The notes under the pieces: generated by a model | The model's input: the letters and a program-made list of their open reading frames with translations, nothing else | Told to the model about the DNA's origin: nothing | The model's database searches: none | From: Juglans regia | Taxonomy: Eukaryota > Streptophyta > Magnoliopsida > Fagales > Juglandaceae | DNA: 64,000 bases | Direction: 5' to 3' | Assembly (NCBI RefSeq): GCF_001411555.2 | Contig: NC_049907.1 | Span: forward strand, 37,997,482-38,061,481 | Shown: piece after piece, positions 10,134 through 20,009 of the stretch | How the letters are laid out: each line of letters begins with the position of its first letter | Position numbering within the stretch: the first letter of the stretch is position 1 | Made by a program: the position numbers and the translations under genes

Positions 10134-10598
10134 TTACAAGATATTGCAGATGATAATAGTGAGCAATGAGACTGCACCGATAGCCCAAGTGGCGAACTTG
10201 AGGGGCAGCGGTAGGGGAATGGCTATGGCAAGGAAGAATGCTGTGGCGGCGACGAAGACTGCAAGTAACTCAAGTGCTCGGGCTGCGGTGGGAAACTTTG
10301 AGCTAATAAATTTGGCAACAAAGAGGGCAGAGAAAATGAGTAACATAGCGAAACAAAGCGGATAAAAAGATGGAGGAAATTTCGAGTGAGTTTGCTGGGA
10401 TTGGAGTGCTATTGCAATGGCTGATGTGAAGCAAAACGACATGATTATGTCCTGCCACTCTAGGTTGTGTGTTGCTGCTGGTGGATCTAACGGTTTAGAC
10501 AAGAGTTCGAACATCGATGTTAAATAAGCAGAAAAGACGTCTTTGGAACGGCAGGCGATGTTCATGTTGATATCTGGGTTTGCTTTGTTAGAAATCAC
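10134..10598 (-). CDS. Four-helix small membrane protein, unknown function
   Basis: An uninterrupted 154-codon frame with a protein-like composition and one of the few apparently intact genes here. The N-terminus (residues 1-48) is polar, with MNIACRSKDVFSAYLTSMFE and an LDPPAATHNLEW segment. Four hydrophobic segments follow at about 50-66, 74-98, 104-128 and 131-152, ending within a few residues of the C-terminus, so a four-pass membrane protein is likely. There is no signal peptide and no catalytic motif. The Met at residue 12 is an alternative start. A TATA-like ATTATAAAT lies 33-42 bases upstream of the first ATG, supporting transcription from this strand. I do not recognise a named family; plant-specific uncharacterised membrane protein is an inference. 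Confidence 0.65.
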   Translation of the reverse strand: MISNKANPDINMNIACRSKDVFSAYLTSMFELLSKPLDPPAATHNLEWQDIIMSFCFTSAIAIALQSQQTHSKFPPSFYPLCFAMLLIFSALFVAKFISSKFPTAARALELLAVFVAATAFFLAIAIPLPLPLKFATWAIGAVSLLTIIICNIL

Positions 10599-10630
10599 AA
10601 ACTCATGCAGAGAACATCCTTGGCATCATT

Positions 10631-10641
10631 ATTTATAATGA
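10631..10641 (-). promoter_or_regulatory. TATA box of the 154-aa membrane protein gene
   Basis: The minus strand reads CATTATAAATAATG 33-42 bases before the ATG at 10598. This spacing implies a very short 5' UTR if the first ATG is used, or favours the second Met (residue 12). Confidence 0.4.
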
Positions 10642-10659
10642 AACGAGCTAGGAAACAAA

Positions 10660-12555
10660 GACGTAGATGACTTGTAAGGAAGCAGACATGCTAGAAGATC
10701 GAGGAATCGGATCCTTTCATCCGTAGAAACAGAGCAAAAAGGTGCTGACGGGTCGAAAGTCCGATCTTCGAACTTCCCAGATCCGATATCCTAACAAAAA
10801 TCTCGTCGGATATTGCATCGGGTCATTCAATACCGACAAAAAAAACAAAAAAACAAAAAGGGGAAAAAGGAACTTGAAAGTCCACTTTGTTGGATGCCAG
10901 CAAACAAATCGGATAATTGTCTCTCCCTCCCCCGTCTATGACACGCTCTTATTTTCCTCTTTTCTTTTTTTTTATATTCAGTTTTGTAAATATATTCAGT
11001 TTTGTTGAAGATTTCCGATATATATAATCTAGGATGTCTCTGGATTTAATTTGACAAGGAAATTGAAAGCAATTAAAATAAAGTAGAAATTAATATAATG
11101 GAGAAGAGGAGTAGAACTTTGTGGTTATATCCTTATTATTTTTAATTGTGATTGAATACAAAATATAAGTCCTTATTGATAAGAAAATTACATTAAAATG
11201 GGTGAGCTAAATATTTTCATTATTATCAAAATTAAAATTTTCGATTTCATTTTTTTAATAATATTTTGACAAATTAAATCACACGATTTGGTAATAATGA
11301 AAACAAATTGTTAATTTAATATTATGAAATGATTTGATAATACTTTAAGATACAAAATATTGTTTTAATGTTGCAGAATTGGAGTTAATGGAAGACATAT
11401 GAATGTTTCTGTGCCAAACGAAACGGCGTGTCTTATTTTTTTGGGTTTCATAGTATTTTATTTCATAACAAATAAAAGTATAATATCTATTTCGAATACG
11501 TGTTGGTTTGGAAAACCCTTTCGGAGTCCGATTACTTTAATTAAACCATCGTCGGATCGGTGGTTTGATTTTCGGTCTGTACCTTTTATAGGTCAAGCAA
11601 TACTATTATAGTCAACATCCGATAGGTTACTGTACACAGAGTTGTTGGATATCCGATCCGCATTCAGATTATTATTTTTTGAGTACTTCTTGCAGTCCGC
11701 GAACGGGACTCCTTGCGCACGCCATGAAACATATCGTTTCATTTAAAGTAGGCTCCATTTATTAAATATAGTGGACGGTTCAAACCAAAACAATGCAACA
11801 TTATTTTCCTTATGTCCTAAACCTTCGTCTCGTGGGTTCATCTTCATCTCTAGAGAGGTTATTGTGAGTTTCATTTCAGAAACTTTACAGTGGTTGAATT
11901 GTAACAGGGATATTTACACTACAATTATTCATTCTAGTTTTTTTAGTCTTATTTTAGTTATTTTTTGTTTACTCTCTGTTTATATTTTCTCTATCAAGTT
12001 TTTTTGTTAATTTTACATGTGAGCAAATTATGCTGAAATCTATTTTGAGTTTTGAAACGAGTAACGAGTGATTTTTCCTTTCTAGATTTTATTCTTATCG
12101 ATTAAATTTGCAATATCTTTGTTTTTTTTTTTTTTCATTTCCTTGGTCTGCAGCGCTAATTTATTTGTTAAAGTTTAGCTTTAATTGGAATAGCCTTAAT
12201 CGGACCCCCCAAAGCGCACGCATGGAGATCTCTGAAGTCTGATTTTGAACCCGATTAAAGGAGTTGCCGCCGGCAAAGAGATCTTTGAAGTCTGGAAAGA
12301 GTCCCAATGAGTGGGGAGTCCCAAAGCGCAAGAAGAAGCCATGGAAGATGTTGGAATATGTGTGGATGAGACGGCTGGTGGTTTGTGCTGATGGTACCGT
12401 CCTCATTTTCCTTCATGCAGAGAGTGAAGACTCATACCAAAGCTCATGAATAGGAAAAATGGAAGGCTTGGCATCAGGTTGGACTTGGACTACACAAGTG
12501 GTCTTCTTCTATCGCGGGAGGGAGTGATAATCGCAGTACCTAGCAGTACTCTTTT
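10660..12555. other. Intergenic DNA, no convincing gene
   Basis: Mixed sequence. Several short frames (for example 11399-11611 and 12264-12449, the latter Lys/Arg-rich) have no recognisable homology. Words such as TCCGATATCC and GTCGGATCGG recur around 10750-10830 and 11540-11680, suggesting old repeat material. Confidence 0.3.
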
Positions 12556-14160
12556 TTTTTTCATTAACGTATGTATGTACTAGAATCGGGAAACTAGCTA
12601 GAAATTACGCAAGAAATTAATCCCGTGCACGCGATAGTGGGAAAAGTCTCCGGATAGGGCTAAAAAGTCAAAAAGTCACACACGAAATTACCTTCGTGCC
12701 TACAATATATATAAGTTGCTCATCTTATTCCCAAGCAGAAGCAGAGGCAGATGCAGATCAGCTAGCTAGCTGCCTATATTTTCTCTTTGAGATCTGAGCA
12801 AACTCTTCAAGCTATCTTCTTAGTTCTTAGGCTTTCTTCTTGCCGTACGTGGGTTTCAGGTATGTTTGTTTGTTCAAATATTTTGGCGTACGTTTCCGGT
12901 TCTGTATTTCAATCTTCGAGCTAGGCAACCAGCATGAATTTCTTTTTATTTTTTCAATAATGATATATTCATTAAGCTTCACTACAACAAAATCACTCTT
13001 TAGGGACAAAAATTTTCATCTCAAAAGGTTTCAGTTTCGTCTCTAAAAGTATTTTGAGATGAATTTTTTTGTCTCTAATTTGTCTCAAAAAGCCCGTCTC
13101 AAAAAGTTTTTTGAGATGAAATTTTGATTTCGTCTCAAAAAATATTTTTTGAGACGAAATTTATCATTTCCGTTCGAATGGATTTCTTTTTAGACGAAAC
13201 AAATTTCGTCCTTAATAATTGTTCGAACGCCAAAAATACAGTTCGAATGTATGGTTATCTTACAAACAATAACTTTTTCGGCGACCTCTTATCGCGGGAA
13301 AAAATCTTTTACAAAAATAAAAATAAAATATAAAATTGTGCTAAACCATCACTGAGGTGTCTTTTATAAGACATACGCAAAATAAAAAGCTTATTCATTC
13401 AGTCTTCTCTATGAACAATTACAAAGCTTGAATTAATTCTGATGCAATCCGTGTGCAACATGATGAACCCATCGTGGAGGAGGTGAGTCCAAGTGAGGTG
13501 AATAAATCTGAAAGAAAAATATGTATCAATAATTCAGAGGTTAGGGGTCACTAAGCAAAACACTTCTTTTCACAACTTTCTAATTGATCAACAAATCATC
13601 AACTAGATTTTGTATAATCTAACAAATGGTTGAAACTAAAAGCAGGAGAAGAGATAAACTCCAATTCACATAGCCAAGAAGCGTAGAGATGACTAAGCCA
13701 ACTAAAGCCAGCAAGTTGGTGTTGCATCATGCTTCCTTGTATACCTGAAGATCTGAATCAGCCATTGAAATGTTAATGGATAACACAACAGACTAAACCA
13801 TATGCCACATCTATATATATAACGCAGCTGGCACATGTGGCTTATTATATTATATGTAGCATATATTTACTAAAATAGAGATGTCATTGAGCTTTAATTT
13901 GTCTTTGTTGAGCCATTTACTAACTTAAAAAAACATACAAACAACAACAAAAATGCAAATCATTGGATATGCAAGGACTGGCTGTACTAAAATTGTTGTT
14001 GTGGCTGATGGCCATTGTTATGAGTAATAACAAGAATGTATGTTCTGTTTCAAAAAAAAAAAAAAAAAAAATTCCTAACTGATCAACTATACCTAGAAAA
14101 ATTGATCAACCATACCTAGAAAAATATTGAGTATAAAATATCATAGATATCATGAAGACC

Positions 14161-14782
14161 CTAAGCAAATTAATTGCACCATATATTGATAATCAAATTA
14201 TAATTAAATTATTTCATCTAATTGCACCAATTCAAGCAAAACATACTACTTTCATTTTATTCCAGGCCACTGAATTATATCAACCCCACACTAGTAATAA
14301 TTATATAATCCAACAACAACTCTAATTTCAAAACAACAACTCAAAGTGATTAATAAACAAACCATTGAAAGCCTTTATAGATTTGGCTTCAAATAAACAA
14401 CTAAACTAGGAAAAGGGGCACAATCGTACAGATAGGAATTCATAAAATAAACAACTATGGAAGAAGAGCTTTGGAGAGACTAAGCAAATTAATTGCACCA
14501 TATATTGATAATCAAATTATAATTAAATTATTTCATCTAATTGCACCAATTCAAGCAAAACATACTACTTTCATTTAATTCCATGCCACTGAATTATATC
14601 AACCCCACACTAGTAATAATTATATAATCCAACAACAACTCAAAGTGATTAATAAACAAACCATTGAAAGCCTTTATAGATTTGGCTTCAAATAAACAAC
14701 TAAGCTAGGAAAAGGGGCACAATCGTACAGATAGGAATTCATAAAATAAACAACTATGGAAGAAGAGCTTTGGAGAGACTAG
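14161..14782. repeat. Tandem duplication of about 310 bp inside CACTA
   Basis: 14161-14480 and 14481-14782 are near-identical: both begin CTAAGCAAATTAATTGCACC, share CATACTACTTTCATTT and end GAAGAGCTTTGGAGAGAC. The second copy lacks about 18 bases around TCTAATTTCAAAACAAC. The similarity suggests a recent event. Confidence 0.8.
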
Positions 14783-15744
14783 TCTGGCAGCTTCTATAAG
14801 AAGAGCTTTGGAGAGAAATGAAGATATGGAAACAAAGATCCAAGTCTTTCATATGATTTTGTACTCATACAAACTAAAACATATAGTCCCAAGCACAATA
14901 CTATCAAAAACACCTTCGAGGCAACTTAGTCACTACTCAAATTATTTCAATTAATATAAAAGCTTTGGCTTGAGCCATATACTAACTTAAAAACACATAT
15001 AAATAACTTACAAAAATGCAAATCATTGGATATGCAAGGAATGACTGTATTAATGTTCATCAGGCATGCTCTTGATGATTTCAAAATCACCTGAAAACAT
15101 CAAATATTGCAACAATCAGAACAAATCAATTTGTTAGTTTAGGATTGAAAAAAGTTTAATGGCTCTGCTTCTGCTACATACCAAGATCAATAATGCTAAG
15201 ACAACATACTTTGAAATCGCAAATCATCAAGTTCAACTCTGGGCAACCACATTACTGACCTCTAAGTGGCATCGTTGTTATTCATCAAGCTAGAGTCTAG
15301 AAAATTTAGAATTGGAACTTCAAGATGGTATAGATTTCTCTAAATTATGAAAAGAAAAGCTAAAATACACACCACTCCACCAGATTAATAATGTAAAGAA
15401 TAAGAATTTTTTTCTTTTTGAAGTGGAACCTCACTTAAGCAAGGAAGCCCTTCAAAAACCTCTAGAGAGTAAAATCCCGCATACACGACCCCACCAACTA
15501 CAACCATGTATAGATAAGGTAATCCAAGGGAACTCCTAGTACAAAATCAAAATTAATAACTAGAAGTTTGAAGATACTATCAGATATAGGAGGCTTAAAG
15601 AGATTTCATGTAATACTAGGATTTTCTAGGAAAATTGGTTAACGCAGTAGATGACGTTTCTGGAAAATGTAAAGTTCCTATTTTTTTTAACATAGGGTTC
15701 AAAAACATACCATATGGTCTTCCTTTGCTGCTGATGATTTCAGA

Positions 15745-16190
15745 TCGAACTGTAAGCACAAAAATCCCCAAATCCATGTATAGCCCGAGCATACGCCTCT
15801 CATTCTAAGCCCTAAAATCCAGAATTTATAACTGAAAAACACAAGAAATTCACAAAAGCAAAGCAATAACTTTTGTTTTGAGGGAGAAATAGAAGAAAAT
15901 GATAGAAAGAACAAAAGCTTACCACTGGTGACTTCGTGAATGCGGACGATGGTGGTGGCGCAAGGAACCACTGGCAATAACAGAGTAGCCTGTAAGCACA
16001 AAAATTCCCAAATCCATGCATAGCCGGCCGAGCATACTCCTCTCATGCTAAGCCCTAAAATCCAAAATTCATAACTGAAAAACACAAGAAATTCACAAAA
16101 GCAAAGCAATAACTTCTGTTTGAGGGAGAAATAGAAGAAAATGATAGAAAGAACAAAGCTTACTGCAGGTGACATGGTGAATGCGGACAA
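15745..16190 (-). repeat. Duplicated 240-bp unit with open minus-strand frame
   Basis: Two copies, starting near 15753 and 15993, share AAGCACAAAAAT(C/T)CCCAAATCC, CACAAGAAATTCACAAAAGC and GAGGGAGAAATAGAAGAAAA. A 163-codon minus-strand frame spans both (15699-16190), repeating FCEFLVFFSY and MRGVCS. Its hydrophobic, Cys/Phe-rich composition and repeat origin make a real protein doubtful. The unit probably belongs to the 3' part of the element's subterminal region. Confidence 0.6.
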
Positions 16191-16740
16191 TGTTGGTGGC
16201 GCAAGGAGACAGTGGTAATAACAGAGTAGACTGAGACACAGAGAGTGAGAGTGAGAGAGAAGAGAGAGATAAGAAAGTGGCGTGGGAGAATGAGAGAAAG
16301 GAGGAAAGCTTACTTTAGAGGTTGGCCGGACGTTGGAGACGAAGGTGGTGACTAGAGACTAGAGCATCGGCGATGACAATAGAGAGAGAGGAAAATGGAG
16401 AGCGGGAGAACAAGAGTGAAAAACAAAGGAAGGAGGGAATAGCTTGTTTTATTAGGGATTGATTTTCGCGGAGTTATTTGAGAAATTTACGTTCGAATTA
16501 TGTTCGGACAACAAAAAGTTTGATTGCCGCATTTTTTAGAGCAAATACTTTTAGGGACGAACTATTTCGTCTTTAGATACTACCGTTCGAACTATAAAGT
16601 GGTAGTTTGAACTATATTTTTAATAATTACAGTTTTTGAGACGATATTTCTGTTTTGTCTCAAAAAATTACTTTTAGAGACGAAAACATATTTGTCTCTA
16701 AAAAATTTTGTCTCTAAAAATCAAATTTGTTGTAGTGCTT

Positions 16741-17025
16741 ATAATGTTAAGGTTAATTTCATCTTAAGTTGTAAAATATATTTATACACAAGTGGTCATA
16801 TCTATAAGATTATCTCAGAGCTAGAGAACTTTTGAGTACAAAATAAGTTATAAGTTCTTTTTTTTTTTTGGGTAGTATTATATTAAGAATTGCATAGCCG
16901 TATATACTGAGCACTGGCATTGAGATTGGTATTGGTTTGCCAAATACTAGTGTTGTTAAAATTTAGGTAATTGAACTTCAAATCTTCCTGCATGGGATTA
17001 GGTAACTTAGCAACTTTGAGCTTAA
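16741..17025. other. Intergenic DNA after the CACTA insert
   Basis: The first 120 bases continue the duplicated hAT 5' region. After a T run at 16859 I see no recognisable feature. Confidence 0.3.
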
Positions 17026-17027
17026 TT

Positions 17028-17360
17028 AGGAACGTTTGGAAACATATTTCATCTCATCCCATCTTATATCATCTCATTTTCTTACTAAATATCATTTAAA
17101 CACAAATACTTTTAAATTGATTATTAGTATATTACAACTTTTCTAAATTTTCAAAAAAAAAAAAATTCAATTTTTTCAAATAAAAAAAATTATATTATAA
17201 CAATATTATAACTTTATAATATTTTTTATTCAACTTTTTCTCTCTTCTTTCCCAAAACCTAATAAATACTTAACTCAAACCATTTTATTACTATTCACAA
17301 ACCATTTTACTATTATTCACAAAATCTCATTTTCATTTCATTCCTCAAGCATCCCTAAAT
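17028..17360. repeat. MITE copy of the GATGAGATGAG family
   Basis: The inverse orientation of the family is visible: CATCTCATCCCATCTTATATC at the left, an AT-rich core with TTTTATTCAACTTTTTCTCTC, repeated ATTATTCACAAA units, then CTCATTTTCATTTCATTCC at the right. Relatives lie at 8901, 31575, 32560, 33535 and 36871. Confidence 0.55.
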
Positions 17361-17639
17361 CAATCTCACAGACTCAGTAATAATTGACTGACCGCTATAG
17401 CAAAGTCATCCACTGCTTTATTATTATTAAAAAAATGATATTTGTAGTCATAGAATATGTAAGCATCGTGCATTTTTTTTTTTAAATGAGTTAATATAAA
17501 ACTAAAAAGTTAATTTTTTTTGTAATTTTTATTATTTTTTCCAAAATAAATTCACAGAGTACACACAGTGATAACTCATCTAGAATTACTAATTACCAAT
17601 AAAAACTCTAGAGTTAGTCACCTAGTGTAAGCGCGGCTG

Positions 17640-17870
17640 ATGTGGCAAAATAAAGAAACGCACCGTTTTGAGCAATTTTCATTTCCCTCCCTCTCTACAT
17701 TTCCATTTCCTCTCTCGAAGCCGAAGCCTCCACCCTCCCTCCCTCTCTACGTTTCCATTTCCCTCCTTCGAAGCGCCTCCCTCCCTCAAAGCCCTCACTC
17801 GAAGCCTCCCTCCCTCCTTCATGGTCGCCGTTAACCCTAGAAGAAGGTGATCAAGGACTCTGGTAATCGG
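17640..17870 (+). promoter_or_regulatory. CT-rich leader with short ATG frame
   Basis: A pyrimidine-rich stretch (CCCTCCCTCTCTAC and CTCGAAGCC units repeated) precedes ATG at 17821 (MVAVNPRRR) and a possible splice donor AAG|GTGATC at 17846. This is the layout of a gene 5' end, but no downstream coding exon is recognised, so it may be a gene-start relic. Confidence 0.25.
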
Positions 17871-18655
17871 TCGCCCTTGGGAAGGCAAGCAATCACCAAG
17901 CATTCAACTAAAACACCAAAACTCAAAAAATGGCATTTTCATCACTTAAAACTTGTATTCCAACTAAAGGATAAGAGTACCACTTGGAGTTCTGATTCAA
18001 GAAAAAAACAATGGAGACAAAACCTGGAGACTAACTCCAGCATAAATAAATGTACCTATCTGTTTTGACCATACAAAACCACATGACTCTTAACATTTTA
18101 TCTTAGTGCCAAACGGCACAAACTATAATAAGAGAGAATAATTAACAGGACATGGGAATAACTCCATGTCCCACTTCTATTCTGGCCAGTTTGAGAATGA
18201 AGCTAAATTACATTATACAATTAAACATAAATGCATTTGCTCAAAGTGTGGCTACTCTCCATTGTAGCTTCAACATGTTCTAAGCAGCACAGCCTCCATA
18301 GACAATATTCATGCAGTTAAAATAAGAATATTTAATGAGAAGTCATATCTAATAGACAATTTTTATGCACATACTTATTATGGCATCATCCCATATATTG
18401 AGTCCATGATTGGGTGTTCACCCCCCCCCCCCCAAAAAAAAAAAAACATCTACATCCATAAAAGTTTTAAAAAAAAATTGCAGAAATTAAAATTCAACCA
18501 TAGCGTTGGATCGGGAGTGATCTATCCAACCCATAAAAATAATAATGATAATTAGTAAGTACGAGCTAGATAATTTGCAAATGCTTAAAAAGCTTCAAAG
18601 TCGTAATTTTCGCCTCAATGAAAACACCTTCTTATCGATTATGCATGAATTATTG
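17871..18655. other. Intergenic DNA
   Basis: No gene recognised. It contains a poly-C/poly-A junction at 18421-18446 (about 14 C then 12 A). Confidence 0.3.
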
Positions 18656-18658
18656 CAG

Positions 18659-19690
18659 GTTTTGAGATAAAGAAAGGATGGCATGTGAATATACTTGTAT
18701 ACACTCTGGCCCAGATCTATTCAAGGATCCCATGCAATTCAATCCTTCTAGATTTGACGTAATTAGCTCTATATCCGGTTCCTAATCATTCCTTAACTTC
18801 TTTCTGGTATAAACATTAGATTAATGACTTTTAGGTGTAAGATTTTAATTAAGAAACCAACCCTTATTTACCCATGCAGGAAACGCAAAAATAGGGGTGT
18901 AACCGGTCTGGTCCGGTCCGGTTTTGGATAAAATCTAGGACCGAACCGGTATGTACCGGTTTTATATTTTTCAAAACCGATTACGCACCGGTTACCCTCC
19001 TAAACCGGTACTTCCGGTTTTACCGGTTTCCGGTCGGTCCGGTCCGGTTTTCCGGTTTTTTAAAAATATAAATTTCACAATTTGTCATTAAAAATTTGTT
19101 TATAAAAAAAAAAAATTGATTTAAAAAAAACTGTTTTATACTTTTATTAATATATTAGACTATATAATAGTATTAATATTAGACTATTGGTATAGTTATA
19201 AGTTATATATTAGTATTAGTTATAAACTTTTAGTGATTTAGTATTAACATTTTATGTAATAATTTATAAATTATAATAAGAAATTATTTCATATATGAAT
19301 ATATATGTTATATATAAAATTTCACATAAAAATTTATAATTATACATTATATATAAAACTTATATATATTAATATTTAATATATATAAAATATTTTGTAT
19401 AAAACTTATATATAAAAATATTATTTTTTATTTTTTTTAATCAACCGGTCCGGTTCGGTTCGGTCCGGTCCAAAAAATTCCGGAACCGGACCGGAACCGG
19501 CCGGTTTTTACGTTTTAAAAACCGGTTCCGGACCGGACCGGTTCAAAACCGGTAAAACCGGTCCGGTTCGGTCCGGTCCGGTCCGGTTTTCCGGTTTGAG
19601 TTTACACCCCTAATCCCGGCAAAAACCATACAGTTTTGTAACTTTTGGATCAAAAACCATACGCAAAAACCCTTATTTATCAAAAGTTGC
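18659..19690 (+). pseudogene. Cytochrome P450 (CYP85-clan-like) fragment, MITE-interrupted
   Basis: Exon 18659-18758 is bounded by TTGCAG and GTAATT splice signals and encodes FEIKKGWHVNI. After a frame change it reads DLFKDPMQFNPSRFD, the region ahead of the heme loop in CYP85-clan P450s. The next exon starts at 18880 after an ATGCAG acceptor. Once the 719-bp MITE and one AAT are removed, it reads ETQKSRQKPYSFVTFG, corresponding to the PYSFxxFG motif before the heme-binding cysteine. The heme-Cys region itself is missing, and similarity fades within 60 bases. The enzyme class is clear, the subfamily is not. It is a non-processed pseudogene relic, since introns are kept. Confidence 0.7.
18893..19611. 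mobile_element. CCGG-rich foldback MITE
   Basis: A 719-bp element with inverted ends AGGGGTGTAAC (left) and AGGGGTGTAAACTCAAACCGG (right, reverse complement), flanked by AAT on both sides. Both termini are packed with CCGGT, GGTCCGGTCC and GGTTCGGT words over about 170-190 bases, around a very AT-rich core, so the arms can fold on each other. No coding capacity. Removing it rejoins the P450 frame, which fixes the boundaries. Superfamily is unclear from a 3-bp duplication alone. Confidence 0.75.
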
Positions 19691-19777
19691 AATTAAAATG
19701 CCTTGAGAACAAAACACCTTCCATGGCTAATCATAAAGGTAAAGGGATAACCCTCCAGAAGTTTCTAAATCATAGCA

Positions 19778-20007
19778 ATTTCTAGCAAAATTGGACAGCA
19801 TAACATCACTATGGATGAAAAAATCAACACATACAATGAGAAATTTGCTTTTTAATCTGGCAGTAAATGAGGTGTTACTCATTGGGTGGTTTACATTAGT
19901 TTGAATCATCCTCTGCTCCAAGTTGTTACTCACTAGGTTGTTTGCATTAGTTTTAAATCATACTCGGCTTTAGCTTCCATGTTATGCTGTCCAGTTTTGC
20001 TAGAAAT
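19778..20007. repeat. 29-bp inverted repeat around a 172-base loop
   Basis: The left arm 19778-19806 (ATTTCTAGCAAAATTGGACA then GCATAACAT) is the reverse complement of 19979-20007 except for one position, which would be a G:U pair in RNA. Inside the loop, two diverged direct copies of TTACTCA(T/C)T(G/A)GG(T/G)TG..TTTGCATTAG-type sequence lie about 52 bases apart. It could be a hairpin RNA source or a small foldback element. Confidence 0.55.
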
Positions 20008-20009
20008 AT

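Larger units (their letters stand above)
12980..16737. mobile_element. Non-autonomous CACTA (En/Spm) transposon
   Basis: The left end is CACTACAACAAAATCACTC and the right end in reverse complement is CACTACAACAAATTTGATTT. It is flanked by a perfect 3-bp CTT duplication (12977-12979 and 16738-16740), as CACTA transposases make. Subterminal regions at both ends are full of short motifs in both orientations (GTCTCAAAAA, GAGACGAAA, GTCTCTAAAA), the usual transposase-binding arrays. No TNPA or TNPD-like transposase frame is present, so the 3,758-bp element is non-autonomous. Its interior holds two duplications listed separately. It sits in the intron-like part of the duplicated hAT 5' region. Confidence 0.85.
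12560..16860 (+). pseudogene. Duplicate of the hAT-derived gene's 5' region, split by CACTA
   Basis: Outside the CACTA insert, this segment matches 32220-33150. Shared words include AACTAGCTAGAAAT(T/A)ACGCAAGAAA, CTTCTTAGTTCTT, TTTCTTCTTGCCGT, TTTCAGGTAT (exon end and splice donor), GGCGT..TTTCCGGTTCTGTAT, TTTCAATCTTCGAGC and, beyond the insert, TTATCTCAGAG..AGAGAACTTT. A TATA-like CAATATATATAAG (about 12708) precedes the matching 5' UTR exon, which would end at 12859. No transposase coding sequence follows, so this is a promoter plus first-exon copy without its gene. Confidence 0.6.

Noticed and set aside
15699..16190. 163-codon minus-strand frame as a CACTA gene
   Set aside because: It is made of a duplicated 240-bp unit, is Phe/Cys-rich and resembles no CACTA protein.
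17640..17903. Short overlapping frames around the CT-rich leader
   Set aside because: They are pyrimidine-tract translations (Ser/Pro/Phe on plus, Gly/Arg/Glu on minus); only the possible leader is kept, at low confidence.
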